Below are positions 1-12,936 of a DNA stretch of 64,000 nt, piece by piece (within the stretch, counting starts at the first letter, position 1; every line of letters begins with the position of its first letter). Source of the stretch: Diprion similis (taxonomy: Eukaryota; Arthropoda; Insecta; Hymenoptera; Diprionidae); NCBI RefSeq assembly GCF_021155765.1, contig NC_060114.1, positions 11,809,001 to 11,873,000 of the forward strand, written 5' to 3'. The notes beneath the pieces were generated by a model that ran no database searches, had not been told where the DNA came from, and saw only the letters and a program-made list of their open reading frames with translations. A program made the position numbers and the translations under genes.

Positions 1-330
1 TCGAGTCTCGGCGTCGGTCCGTCGTCGAGCGGCGGGGGTGGAGGAGGAGGAGGAGGCGGGGGGCCGCATCACGGACCCCACGGGGGCGTGCCACAGACAT
101 TGAACTTAGTTTCGAGCAGGCCCAATAGTAACCCGCCTCCCTCTCATTCTGGCAGTATAACACCGACGAATTTACCATCGCCTGGCGGTGCCGGCGGTGT
201 CGGTGATATAAGGTCGAGTCATCCTGGCGGCGGGGGTGGAGGAGGTGCTGGCAGTGGCGGAAACAGCTCCGACTATGAAAATGGACCGCTAATGAAACGG
301 CCAAGGATCACCGAGGGATGGGCCACTTAG
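1..330 (+). CDS. C-terminal end of an unidentified Gly/Ser/Pro-rich, probably nuclear protein (5' truncated by window)
   Basis: An open frame enters at base 1 and stops at TAG 328-330, giving 109 residues. It is low complexity: two poly-Gly runs (residues about 11-21 and 77-82) with Ser, Pro and Asn-rich linkers. It ends in a sharper, less repetitive segment (DYENGPLMKRPRITEGWAT) with a basic KRPR patch that could be part of a nuclear localisation signal. This composition and the very long downstream non-coding region are typical of insect transcription-factor or cofactor genes, but no DNA-binding or enzymatic domain lies in the window, so I do not name it. No intron interrupts the visible part, so this is the last coding exon. 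The gene is convergent with lamin. Coding status is inferred from the uninterrupted frame and the non-repetitive conserved-looking tail. Confidence 0.7.
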   Translation, partial: SSLGVGPSSSGGGGGGGGGGGPHHGPHGGVPQTLNLVSSRPNSNPPPSHSGSITPTNLPSPGGAGGVGDIRSSHPGGGGGGGAGSGGNSSDYENGPLMKRPRITEGWAT

Positions 331-429
331 TACTACACCCCGCACCAGCAGCAGCAGCAGCAGAATCGCCGTCATCATCATCATCATCATTACTATCAAC
401 ATCAACATCAATATCAACAACAACAACAA

Positions 430-463
<34 letters not shown>

Positions 464-531
464 TGCGTCAGCATCGTAATCGGCTTATTTCTCACAACGC
501 TTTATCGTCCTACGACGACGGTATGTTGTAG
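331..531 (+). other. In-frame open extension after the TAG stop (possible readthrough tail or 3'UTR repeat)
   Basis: Immediately after TAG 328-330 the same frame stays open for 66 codons until TAG 529-531. It would encode a Tyr/Gln/His-rich tail: a six-Gln run, six His, mixed Gln/His, then about 17 Gln, ending in a non-repetitive stretch of about 22 residues (LRQHRNRLISHNALSSYDDG, then M-L). Gln/His-rich tails are common in insect transcription factors, and stop-codon readthrough is well documented in insects. About two thirds of the stretch is CAG/CAT/CAA repeat, which is open in this frame automatically, so the frame alone is weak evidence. It may simply be the start of the 3'UTR. Confidence 0.35.
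346..465 (+). repeat. Trinucleotide CAG/CAT/CAA repeat
   Basis: A run of six CAG, six CAT, alternating CAA/CAT, then CAA and about ten CAG. It lies just beyond the stop codon of the first gene and in its reading frame. Confidence 0.9.
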
Positions 532-1336
532 TTAGCATGCGCGATTTTCCCTTTTCTATTTCTTTTTTTTTCTAAATGCTGTTATCTCTAAAGAACGTGT
601 CACACCTACCTATCTATACGTGCGTATTATACACGATATGCAGACAATTGCGGAATTTCGTTTTTATTAATTAATACACACAAACACATATATGTATATC
701 ACATTGCTAAAAGGGAAAGACGACGTAAAGGAAGAATGGAAAAAAAAATAATAATTTTTATAATAACACGGTATATGCGAGAGAAAAATATATAAAATGT
801 GTATAGATCGCGCGTTCAAGATCCGAGTGAAAATCGCACCGATTTTTTTATGGTGACGTAAAGGTAAATTAAAGAGATTTAACGTTTTTTTTTCTCTTCG
901 TCTCTTCTTTCTTTCTCGATCTCCTTCTTTCGTTTTGTCTCCCGCCCGGACTCGCCGCCCCGCTACGTCTGGTCTTTTCTGTGTTGCACACCGAGAAATG
1001 GATGTTAATTATAATAATGAAAACAGTGGTCAGGAGGTAATGTTTGGGGAAGAAAGAAGGAGGTGGGAGAAAATTAAATTCACGTAAGAACAAATGAAGG
1101 GGATTAAAAACAAAGATAATGAAAAATAAAAAAAACACTGATTATCTTATGAAATTGTGGTGCCATAATGTTGAAATATGTACGATGGATATATATTATA
1201 TTTTCATGTATATAATAAGAGGTGTTGTTTGTATATATGTCACATTTATTAACGATGGTGTTGTTACATAAATTTCGCCGTTCTGCCGTATATTATAGTA
1301 GTATATACATAGTAGTAATATCGCGACGACGACTAC

Positions 1337-1405
<69 letters not shown>

Positions 1406-1407
1406 AA
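1337..1407. repeat. Hexanucleotide (GATGAC)n microsatellite
   Basis: About 11 near-perfect tandem copies of a GATGAC hexamer inside the non-coding region. Confidence 0.95.
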
Positions 1408-2844
1408 TAGTTACGGTTGCGTACGTATATATTTATATACATTTAATTATGCATGACTCTCAACCATAACGTTTTACTATCATACTCTGTACACGGGATA
1501 TATATAGATACATACCTACATACATACAGATCTATGCACAGAGAGATACAAACGGGAAAATATGACGGCTCACACATCCAGGAAAATGACGTTGTTTTTA
1601 CTTCTCTTATTACCTATATCGTAATAGTCGAATATCGTATTGTATAGGTAGGTTTATGAATGAAATTTAAATTGAAAGTTTTAATAATATTATAATAACA
1701 ACAAATATAATTACCCAGAGTTGATTAGTAGACAAATTATGAAAGCTTGCAATACCTTGTTCAATGTATACATGTATAGTATATCCGCACAAACTTTTGT
1801 ATATTCTTTTTCTCTCTATTTTCTCTTTCGATAACGATTTATCTTCCGGAGACAGAACCTTTCGGACGTCCAACGTACACCGGATATAAGATATACATAC
1901 ATATGTGTACTACTAGTATTGCATAAATATCTCGCACATATTTTTGTAATTCTTAATTTCATGCTTTGATGTTGATTCAGATGAATACCCCGACGCTGCT
2001 AATGTAAACAGTGGAGGAAAAATTGACAGAGACAGATCTAAAATCTCAATTAAAAAATCCTTTCAAATCGCGGTATATAATAAATATACAATAAATGTGT
2101 TTTCGATCGTCTATCGTCGTACACATTTTCCTTTATTCTTTTTTTATATTCCTCATTGTCATAAAAGCAAAATTAAATTCTTGGTTGAACTCGTTCTTTA
2201 AAATGAGAAAGGGAAGAAAAGGAAAACAGAAATGACGAAAAATGGATAATTTTACCTGTGTTATAACACGTTCGATTTTTATTTAAAAAAAATGCGATCG
2301 CGTAAGCTACTACCATCACTATTGATATTACTATTACCGATAGACTGGCATACAGAGATTTGAAGTACAAGGTATAACGGATAGAGAAGAAAATGTGTGA
2401 GAAATGGAAAAAGTTTTGAACAATTTCGATATGAATGAGCTTCTATACGGTTAAGATGAAATTTTAAATAATTTTTATATGGATTTCGTGGTAAACGAAT
2501 AAAAAGTGCAATACGTGTGCCATGTGTTACCTTTTATTATTATTAGTATTATTATTATTGTTCTTTATCTCTTTGTCTCACGAAGGCCCGAGTTTATCCA
2601 ATTTTCATATCAAATGTCAGGTATAATAATAATTATTAAGTTATTGACAGTTCTCAAAAACTACGAATCACATCACAAACTCGTTACCTTGTTTGGCATT
2701 GGTATACATGATTATCGTTCCAAATTATTTACACACGCAAACGTGCGTTACACAATTAACGATTGCTTGAAAAAAAAAAAAAAAAAAAGGGGAGGCGAAA
2801 TCAACCGCATTTTAGATTAGCAGATAAGTACACATGCGTATATG

Positions 2845-2846
<2 letters not shown>

Positions 2847-2875
<29 letters not shown>
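2847..2875. repeat. (TA)n microsatellite
   Basis: Perfect TA dinucleotide run. Similar runs lie near 3106-3128 and 4446-4472. Confidence 0.9.
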
Positions 2876-3926
2876 GTTATCGTAATTATCATTATCAATA
2901 TAAACTGTTGAAAGGTTTTAAGAAAGAGAAAGAGAGATATAGAGAGAAAGGGAGAGTGTATGCGTGTGTGAGAGAGATAGAGAGAGAGAAATAATCAATT
3001 GAATTAACAATTTGAAGAAAGAAAATTAAAATATATATGTATATATAATATAGATACAATATATTAGAGTTATACATTTTCCACGAGTATTTTGCACATT
3101 TTATGTATATATATATATATATATATATACATATAGACACATATATAAACAAAAAGTATAAACGAGTAAAAGAAAAAGAGAAAAAAAAAACAAAAAAAAT
3201 ATGATAACGTTTAAAAGTAAATATAAGTGAAAAACAAGTCATTTACTGAGAGAATTAACAATTTTTTTTTTTTTTTTTCTTCAAATCAGACCACTGCTAG
3301 GCCGTTACAATCTAATGCCTGTAAAACTACAAACCGTAAGGAAGCACTTTTGTAGGAACACGTCTCGCAAGATTGTGCCACAAAGTTGAACACGTTCAAG
3401 GGGCTCAAATTACTTTTTAATCGCAATTGATCTACGATTATTTATTTTGTTTTTAAACATTGAATTTTTGATCACACCTTAAGACAGACCCTCAGACAAT
3501 TCGATGATTTCGAAAAAGAAATATCAAGCTTCGTTCGCTGTTCTGATGGAAAAAAAAAATATATACGTATATATACATATATGTAAAAAATACCTTTGTG
3601 GGACACATTGTCGCGTTTGAGGGAGAAAAAATTAAATATCCCATGAATTCGTTGATTTCCATCATTTATCTACACATGCCTTATTACGGCAGCAGTTTGA
3701 CCAAAGTTATAAATTATTTGTTCGACCTTAGCCTTGAGCTTTGGCATAATCTTGTGAGATGGTTTTTTACAATCTTAATCACAATTGCACCTATATATCT
3801 ATCATTATTATTGCTATTATTATTGCTACTGTTACAAAACAATACAAAAAAAAAAAAAAGAAAAAGAAAAGAAAAAAAGAAGATTATACATTTATTTATA
3901 CATGTGTAACATGTGTATGTATATAT

Positions 3927-3965
<39 letters not shown>

Positions 3966-4112
3966 TTAATATGCTGAGAGAGATAAAAATTTGAGGTAAT
4001 TATGCGGAGTACACAGGTATTTGAATAATAGTGCCTGACACCTTTTGTGGCCCTCCCGACTCCTGTCGTACCTTTACGTAATAGAGATGTATAATACTAT
4101 ACTTGTATCGTA

Positions 4113-4145
<33 letters not shown>

Positions 4146-4369
4146 ACAGAGAAGATATAAAGAAGCAAAAAACGACTAATTATCACGTACCAAGTAATTG
4201 ATGATAAATTGGCGATAAAGAAACAAAAACAGAAAAAAAAAGTTGGTCGTATTACCTAATATGTGTGATGAAAAATTATAGATGAAACAAAGAATAATGA
4301 CGACGGAAATTATAGGAGATAAAAAAAAAAAAAAAAAATTTAAATAAACCAAAAACAAGATGAAAATTT

Positions 4370-4404
4370 ATTAAATTAAATTAAATTAAATTAAATTAAA
4401 TTAA
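4370..4404. repeat. Pentanucleotide (AAATT)n microsatellite
   Basis: Seven tandem copies of ATTAA/AAATT, perfect. Confidence 0.92.
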
Positions 4405-4432
4405 CCGTGTTATACATACATTATTATTATAT

Positions 4433-4478
<46 letters not shown>

Positions 4479-7036
4479 ATAGATAATTATGGTATACCAT
4501 ATCGTGTATGTGAATAAAATACGATGAAGTTTCTTTACGAGAATACGCTACGTATTTTGTACTGTAATGGAGCGATTTTGGTGTGTGGAAAAAAAGAAAA
4601 TAGTGTGGAAAATTAAGTGAAAGTGAGCGAGATGTGTGAAAGAAAAAAGGGTTTAAATAGTCATCGACTTACCATATCTGTGCGATAAAAATTTTATTTC
4701 AAATTTTTGTAAGACGATCACAAAGTGCAATCTCAAACCGACGTTAATTTTCGTTTCTTTTTTTTCTTCTCTCTCTCTTCTGCGGTGAAGAAAAGAAGAA
4801 AAAAAGAATATAATAAATGAAATTTTAAGGGAAAAACAAACAAACAAACAAAGAAGGAAAACAAGTGTAAAAGAGATCGTTATTTTTTCATACAAGAAAA
4901 ATTGAATGAAATTTATAAGCTAACTAATAGTAATAATAACAATAATAACAATAATAATAATAGTAATAGTAAATTTATACATTATACCTACGATATAATC
5001 AACACCTCCGTCTAGTTTTTAAAAGAATTTTCTATCTTCGCAAAAGTTTCCTATGTAGAATGAAATTTCGTCGTCTAGTCCGTAGACAATATATATGTAT
5101 AATACACGTTACATCGTTTCGGACAATTTTCGGAACTTGGGATTGGTTTTTTTTTAACCTTGCATATTTTTTTTTTTTTTTTTTTTTTTTTTCAACATTC
5201 TGACGGCAAAATTTCATTTGTAAATAATCCTAATTCGTGCAAGTCTGAAGTAAAACCAGAGTTTAAACGTCTTATACATATATATATATATATGTATAAT
5301 CTGAAAAGTTCACGTCGTGCGAAATAAAAATGCAACGTTAACGTATTGGTGTGACAAATAATTTTTCATTGGTGAAAAATTTAATCAAGAATGGATACGA
5401 CATTAAATACAAGAGTTTTGTAATTATCACAGTTTTTTTTTAAATCAAATATGTTTCTTTTTTTTCCACTCTCTCTCTCTTTCTCTCTCTTTTTATCTCT
5501 TCCCAACCGCAAAATCATGCCAAAAACAAAAGACCAAAAAACGTTTCACTCTCTTTGTTCACGTTGGTGCTATTATTGTTTTTTTTTTTTCTAATACTTT
5601 TTTTCATTTTTGACAACGTATTACCATTTCTCAGCGATTCAAATTGCGTAAGGTGATATCAGCGTTCGTAAACTTGTGCAAATTTTTTTTTTTTTTTCTC
5701 AATTTTCCACATCTGACACCTTGAAGTTTACTTATATTTATGGTAGTGTACAAAATGCGGGAAAAAAAAAAACAAACGAAATATATCCACAATCCACGAT
5801 ACACAACGTCGTACACTAATACACGCATGAATATAAATATTTTGAACGCAAAATTTTGCAGCGTATAACCTATAATAAAGTGTGAAATAATTGAATTGTA
5901 GAAGACATTTTTTTTTTTCTTTCTCTCTCTCACGACACGCATACAAAATTCCAGCTTCGCTTTTTTTCTTCAGATTTTAATGATTACTCCCGGATTCGTT
6001 GGTCGGACATTAATTTTTTCCACATGTTTCACTTTTTCGAATATTCAAAATTAACGGGTTTTCAACTGTCAGAAAAGTATGTAAAAATATCCAGCAAAGA
6101 GGATAACAAAGACAAAAAAATTTAAAAAAAAAAAACAAACAAGAAAAAAAAATAAAAACGAAAACGTTAAAGTATTCTATTTCATATTTTTAATTATTCT
6201 CGTTCAGTGACTAAAACACTTGCCTTCTTCACTCTTTCTCTTCGGTGATATATTCAGATTCAAGAGAAGAAAACAAAAATAAATGATCATAGGTACAATA
6301 CGCATAACAATTAACAAATGAAGAGACCAACTCTATACATATTCAACGGTTGTATATATACATATTTTATAAATATAAGAAGAAAGCGAAAAAGTATACA
6401 ATAAAAATGAACAAACAAATGCAACTTTATCTCCGTATATAACGCTGCATGAACCTGGGTCTAAATATCTGCGTCAATATTATATAACAGTTGTGATAAT
6501 ACATGTGAATGTTATACCCATAAAAACAGTTTTAAAAAAACTCAAAAAGTATAATAAATAAATAAATAAACGATACAAACGTGTGATTTTCATCGATCGT
6601 CGCCGATGTCATTTGTTCTCGGGTTAAAAAAGTTTATTCATCGTAAAATACATAAATTTTATTATAGCGATGATAATAATACTAAGAAATTACGATAACG
6701 ATGATGAATGATTGGATAAATATGAAAATAAAAATTCGCAACGCGTGATACAAGTTTAATATTTTTCATACGTATACATATATGAATAACGGAAAGGCAT
6801 AGGAGGGGAAGAAGAAAAAAACAAGTCTCGTTAGAAAATTGAACGAAAACCGAAACACAAAAAAAAAAAAAAAAAAAAAAAAAAATTAACGACGCAGTTA
6901 TAATTATGCGCTGAAAATCAACGAAATGAAGCGAATGAATGAACAGGGGTAAAAACCGCGTGTTCAATTAGTCGGAAATCTGTCTCAACCTCCCTAATCA
7001 CAAATGTATTACCGTCACGAGGTAATTTACGTACAG

Positions 7037-7065
7037 AAACTAAACTAAACTAAACTAAACTAAAC
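7037..7065. repeat. Pentanucleotide (CTAAA)n microsatellite
   Basis: Five perfect ACTAA repeats followed by diverged copies. Confidence 0.9.
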
Positions 7066-7280
7066 GAAACGATACGTATCGCAGCATTAGGTTGGCTGGG
7101 TTAGGTGCATGTATGTACGTACGTATTTGCAGAGCGTGCCTACCCGAAACATATCTGTACATACCATACACGTGTAGGTATATATATATGCTAAGGTGTA
7201 GTGAAATAACTCGTTTTACATTTATTATACACGATTAGACAGGTACGTTGATAAATAAATATATCATACACACGGATACG

Positions 7281-7350
7281 TATAGATATAGATATAGATA
7301 GACAGACAGATAGACAGAAAGACAGACAGATAGATAGATAGATAGATAAA
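7281..7350. repeat. (GATA)n/(GACA)n compound microsatellite
   Basis: Interleaved GATA and GACA tetramers and some hexameric variants. Confidence 0.9.
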
Positions 7351-7540
7351 TATAATACATGTATAATAACCATACCCGGCGCGTTTTATGTCATTATTTG
7401 ATATTGCGAAAATCATACATAAACACAAACGTGCAAATATATACGTATTGTATACATAAAAAAAAAAATTAGCGGAGGATGATGAAAAAAAAAATTTTTC
7501 TAATATTGCACGCGATCAATTTATTCATTGGCGATATATA

Positions 7541-7651
7541 CTATTATTATTATTATTGTTGTTGTTGTTGTTGTTGCTGTTCTTGTTGTTGTTGTTGTTG
7601 ATGATGTTATTATTGTCACTACTATGATGTACAATATATATATGTATATAT

Positions 7652-7702
<51 letters not shown>

Positions 7703-7711
7703 TGCACACAC
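7541..7711. repeat. Compound microsatellite (ATT)n-(GTT)n-(GAT)n then (TA)n-(CA)n
   Basis: Trinucleotide runs occupy 7541-7612. A long TA run then changes into CA/TGCA repeats up to 7711. This produces mirror-image open frames on both strands that are not genes. Confidence 0.92.
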
Positions 7712-8663
7712 ATAAATTTGATATAGAAGTTTAAATTATGCGATGCTTATATATATAATGATAGGTTGAAAAAATATATTATAGTTACATGTTAAATTAG
7801 TGTATAATAGCGTGGTAAGAAAGGAGAAACAAAAAAATATTATTGCTATTACTTATTATAATGATAATAATAATGATAATAAGACAAAAACAACTCATAT
7901 AGTGCCATCGTAATGAATTAGTGTTTAATAAATTTATGTTTTTAAGCGATATATATGTAGATATATATATCCATATACATATACATAGTTTTTGTTCGTT
8001 TGTTTTTTCTTTCACGCTTTTTTTTTCACCCCTGTTAGATTATATATATATATCTATAATAAATATCCACTGTGCAGAAAACAAGGTAACGATGATAATG
8101 ATAATGATAATAATTATTATCAGGAGATCGGAAGGTGATAGAAAAACGAAACACATTTTTTTTTTTTTCAAGTCATTTGATAATTCTTGCAATTATTATT
8201 ATCACTGTTGTCATAAATAATAATTATAATAATAATATATTGTTCGTCGCGGACAGAAAAGACGCATGTGAGACGTCGTCGTCGCATTATTATTAATTAT
8301 ACAAATGCAGATCCCAGCTAATAATAATTGTTTGTTGTAACATCGTATTATATTATACTAAATGCATTGAATTGTGTAATAATAATCACAACAATGGGAC
8401 ACTTTACCGCGTAACGCATATAATGCATCTAATTCTTATTATCAGCCGTTATGTCGCGAGATATGTTCGGTTTTATTAAGTTTATACTGATAAAAAAAAA
8501 AATGGAAAATGAACGGAATGAAAAAAAAAGGTTACAAAATATCCCCGTCAACTCGTGCATTAATTATTAGTATAGTATAATACGTACCTATACATCATAC
8601 GTACATGTATGTATACAAGAATCATGTGTCATTTAATTAATTCATAATGGACGAATCTTTTTG

Positions 8664-8698
8664 GTTGATTGATTGATTGATTTATTGATTGATTGATA
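8664..8698. repeat. (GATT)n tetranucleotide repeat
   Basis: Eight or so GATT units with one interruption. Confidence 0.85.
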
Positions 8699-8817
8699 GG
8701 TTAAATGAATGTTATATGTAGTTGATTGACTGATGCATCGGTGAATTAATGATTATTCAGATACAACACTACGTCGGTAATATTATTGTTATTATTTGAA
8801 TCTAACGAAACAAACGC

Positions 8818-8826
8818 ATATATATG

Positions 8827-8860
<34 letters not shown>

Positions 8861-8890
8861 TGTATACATATATATATATATATATATACA
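8818..8890. repeat. (TA)n-(CA)n-(TA)n compound microsatellite
   Basis: Two long TA runs flank a short CA run. Confidence 0.9.
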
Positions 8891-8990
8891 TATTTATACA
8901 TATAAATATTTGTAGTATAAGTGTAATGTAACTGTAAGATCGCAACTCTTTATTTGTACGTATCTCATTTTGGTGCTCGATTATATCCAA

Positions 8991-9042
8991 TTACTATTAT
9001 TACTATTATTATTATTTTTATTATTATTATTATTATTATTAC
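8991..9042. repeat. (ATT)n trinucleotide repeat
   Basis: Near-perfect TTA/ATT run, imperfect near its start. Confidence 0.88.
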
Positions 9043-10877
9043 TGATCAACACGATTTAACAAACATACGTGACACATAAATACATTCGTACATGGACACG
9101 TAATAGGTAGAGAGGTACATATGTGTATGTTGTTGCCAATTTTTATAATCAGTCCGGCGAATTGATCATTTTGCTGCCATGTATTATCTATATGCATACG
9201 GAGTGAGTTGGAAAAAAAAAAAACAAACAAACAAACATAGAAACAAAATAGCAAAAAAAAAAACAAAAAAAAAACAGAAAAATAAGAAAGAATTCGATTT
9301 ATAAGAAATTATAACGTATTTCTATATAGTATATACTATCGTTTCGCGAAACGATATAATAATATGCATATACACGTATATGTATATATGTGTGTCTATA
9401 TATTAATGTATAACGAGGAAATGCGATATGTTTTTTTATATGGTACATAATATACATGTATGTACATGTGTATAAAACATCACATCATGAACACACACAC
9501 ACACACACAGAGCTACAAACGCAAACACACACGACGACACGTCTACAATTATTATAAATTTTACTAATGTAAAACACGCGTACGCATTATCATCATCTAT
9601 ATTATATTTCGATGTATCAGCATAATGATATATAATTATTATGATGTTGCCCATATAGAATACATTTTACTTGGTTTTTATATAACGCAGTATTTTATTT
9701 CTCGGTTATTTTTTCATTTTTCTCTTCTTTATCAACTAATAGATATAAATATGTGTATGTCAATATGCACAAACGTGTGTAAATGTATGCATATACAGTT
9801 CAAGTAACGTAACATCATTGAACACCTTATCACATACAAATTTTAAAAAAAAATTCTTTTTTTTTCTCTCATTTTTGCACATCCAATTATTCAGTGTGAA
9901 TGAAGAAATATACACGTGATAGAATACTTATTATACTAAATATATTAAGCATATCATACAGTACTAGATTAAATATACTTACAATTAGCAATTTTGTGAT
10001 AATACAGATTCATATGTGAGGATTCCAGTTACGATGATAACGCTTAATATCATTCGATTTTAACGAAAAAATCCCGGGTATATTATGTCAAATCTTTCAT
10101 ATTTGCTGAAATTACGTCAATATTTAGCAGGATATAGTAATAATTTTACTGTCATTGCAGTGTTATGCCGCGCTTATTTTCAACAGCATTTTTACCCTTT
10201 CACCGTCCACGAAGCATAATACGATGCAAGATATTGGACAAATATATATACTGTACGATAATTTTTTAAACGTCTGAAGAAATATCGCGATTTTTCTGTC
10301 GATCGCGAAAAGTTAATAGAAACGAGTTTAAACAGCATTAATTTACATCTTGTTATCCCCTGAATATTTTGCCTCGATTCAATGTCAGATTTTCTCAATG
10401 AAGCTTGTTGTTTCGAGTTGATTGGTAAGTGATAGGTGTTTTCAGCTGGTCAAAATCGAACGTCGCTAACGAAAGTTCTTCATAATTGGATACAACTGAA
10501 AAATCGAACGGCTTATCTCAACGATAGATCGTCGTTACCCTACGTATATTAACAATAATCTTATCTGCAAATCACTTGAAGGATTTTTCTGAAAAATTCA
10601 GATTATCTCACGTATTTATGATTTATGTAAAACACGTTAAACAAAATCAGACAAAATTTCTCGGTGGTAAAAAGTCATTAAAAAATTCTTTGTCTCACTT
10701 TATAATTTCTATATCTATCGAAAACGTCGGAAATTTTTAATTTTTGGAATACTTTTTTTATTACGAAGATATATTTTCACCGGTATTATGCAAAGGTTCT
10801 TAATTACATATGCATATAAGTATAGGTATGTTTTATGGTATATATATACACCTGCGGTCGATTTCTGTGCGCTGATA

Positions 10878-11278
10878 GTCCAGTCGAATTAGACCAAAAA
10901 AGCAGCTATTTTCCTTCGGAAATCGTCACTGGCAGTCTACATTTCGGTTTTTGGCATTCGTACCCCATTGCTTTAGCCTCCATCTTGAATTTGAGGTCTT
11001 AATCGGAAAATATCGATCCTAGGGAAAAATTGATTGATTATCTCGTTTATTTTCCACTTTACACGAAAAATGGTAATCACCAAAGTTGTTTGGAATTAAA
11101 TTTTGGCCGTCGTCAATTTTTCCCTAGGATTGATATTTTTCGATTCACCTCCAATTCAAAATGGTGACTGAAGCAATGGGGTGCGAATCCCGAAAACCGA
11201 AATGCAGACTACCAGTGACCATCCCCCCCCCCCCCTTATTTAAAAATTTTTCCATGTCAAATCCTAATTCTACTGGGC
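10878..11278. mobile_element. Foldback MITE-like element with long terminal inverted repeats
   Basis: The two halves are inverted copies. The left end (GTCCAGTCGAATTAG) pairs with the right end (reverse complement GCCCAGTAGAATTAG). Internal blocks around CACTGGCAGTCTACATTTCG and CCTAGGGAAAAATTGA recur inverted on the right half. Arms are about 155-165 bp with a short spacer near 11040-11100. Both ends are bounded by the dinucleotide TA (10876-10877 and 11279-11280), consistent with a TA target-site duplication as made by Tc1/mariner-type elements. A C13-14 homopolymer in the right arm breaks symmetry. There is no coding capacity, so it is a non-autonomous element. Confidence 0.75.
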
Positions 11279-11805
11279 TATAAAAGTTTTCGAAGGAAAG
11301 CAATTAAAGAAAACGTGACAATTGAGGGAAATAACTGCACCCCTTGCCATTCCTCGATTCAACGAATTTACATTACATACATGATTTACTTCGTGTAGGC
11401 GCGTCTGTGTTTAATATATTAGTTGTGCTCTTGTTGTTGTCAACAAAGTTACGTAATATAATATCCTTATTACGTGGTTTACAATTAATAAGAATCACTG
11501 TGGTAATGTGCACCTCTCGCGCGTGTAATGTGCATTCCAGGATAAAGGAACAAAGAAAAGTTAGAAATACGAGATTAAACAATTATTACATCATTTATTT
11601 TATACAATATTACGACAGCGCGGCTTAATTCCGTAGCGTATAATATACAATATAATTCGTATAGCCTATCTGCACATTATTGTAGTCGATATGCATACAA
11701 TTAATATAACAATACAATAATACTAATATACCTATCAACATGATAATCGAGGTAATATTTGAGGTTGGATGAAAGAGAGGGGGGAGATTTGATATATAAC
11801 ATATA

Positions 11806-11841
11806 ACGTAACGCAACGTAACGTAACGTAACGTAACGTAA
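11806..11841. repeat. Pentanucleotide (CGTAA)n repeat
   Basis: Seven ACGTA units with one variant (GCAAC). Confidence 0.9.
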
Positions 11842-12608
11842 TACAATATGAAACTGAAAAGTATAATGATATTGGATTGGTGCGGTAGAGTAAATTAATT
11901 AATCAACCGTAGATAATTGTTATTACATACTTAACCAGTGATTGTACAGGAAGAAGAGTATATTGTTTAACTAGCGAGGTGACCATAGAATTTTAAAGAC
12001 TACAAAGAAATAACTCTTGTTATAATATACATCATATATAATATCCCGACGCGCAAAATTGTGCTATTATACATAATATATATAAAATTGAGAGCGTTTG
12101 CGCGTATATACACACGTTGTGTAATATAGGTATGCCCAAAAAATAGCCAACGTTCAGTGTAATGTATGTACCTGCATCGATAAACTGATATACATATTAT
12201 ACCAGTATAATTTTCATTGTGATGTCCACTAACGTAATTAATGTTTATAGACGTATAAAATAGATTGCTCGCAGCTGTTATATTAGATGAATAAATAATA
12301 CTTATTATACGTACGTAAATATATGTAAAAAAAAACAAAAAAAACAAAAAAAAAAAAAAACCGTGATCATCTTTACAAAATATTTTCACATTAAATTATA
12401 TTCACATATATAATTATTCTAATTATATATCAATATGAAAAAAATATACGAAGATTGATTGTTATGCGAAAATTTGGAAAGAAAATGACGTACCAAAATG
12501 AAAGAATAATTCGGGATTTATATTTTATACGTCTAAGAAATCATCTGTCCTCTGTAGAAATGCCTTAATATCACGTGCCTCGAATTAATGTGTAATCTGT
12601 TCACTGCT

Positions 12609-12704
12609 TACTACTACTACTACTACTACTACTACTACACAACTTACTACTCCTACTACTACTACACTACTACTACTACCACTACTCTACTACTACTAAC
12701 TACT
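12609..12704. repeat. Interrupted (TAC)n trinucleotide repeat
   Basis: About 28 TAC units broken by short insertions such as CAACT and CAC. Confidence 0.9.
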
Positions 12705-12936
12705 TATTAGAGTATGTATGTATAAAAGAATACGTGTAATATCAATATTATCCAGTTATTCTTTGTACTGCCTCTTGTAAATACAGTCAGAATATTTCAC
12801 TGTCATTATGTCTCGTTGTTTGCCTGCGCGTGTATGTGTGTGTGAATTAATATGTCTTTTCAAGTTGGTGTGTGTGATGAATACACATAATATATGTCAA
12901 ACCCGAAGCAGTATAACGATGTTTATATATTACGGG

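Larger units (their letters stand above)
532..10877. other. AT-rich, microsatellite-dense non-coding region (probable long 3'UTR, then intergenic)
   Basis: No credible coding exon is visible on either strand. The open frames here are simple-sequence translations (poly-Leu, Ile-Tyr, Phe runs). The stretch is packed with mono- to hexanucleotide repeats, including homopolymers of A or T longer than 20 (for example 3931-3963 and 4118-4143). Several AATAAA hexamers occur, for example within the AATAAATAAATAAA cluster near 6553, so the 3' end of the upstream transcript cannot be fixed from sequence. The directly adjacent part probably belongs to the 3'UTR of the gene ending at 330. Confidence 0.6.
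11281..12936. other. Non-coding AT-rich stretch with pentamer and triplet repeats
   Basis: No supported gene. It contains (CGTAA)n at 11806-11841 and a degenerate (TAC)n tract at 12609-12704. Short open frames here have repeat-derived or random composition. It lies between two convergent genes, so it may include 3'UTR sequence of either. Confidence 0.6.

Noticed and set aside
2895..3242. 115-codon minus-strand frame rich in Phe, Ser, Tyr and Ile
   Set aside because: It derives from GA- and TA-rich low-complexity DNA; no start context, domain or splice pattern supports it.
7521..7734. Overlapping open frames on both strands
   Set aside because: Translations of (TA)n, (CA)n and (GTT)n repeats.
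9337..9356. 20-bp perfect palindrome TATCGTTTCGCGAAACGATA
   Set aside because: Short, isolated and without neighbouring structure; it could be chance or a binding site, but nothing supports a specific claim.
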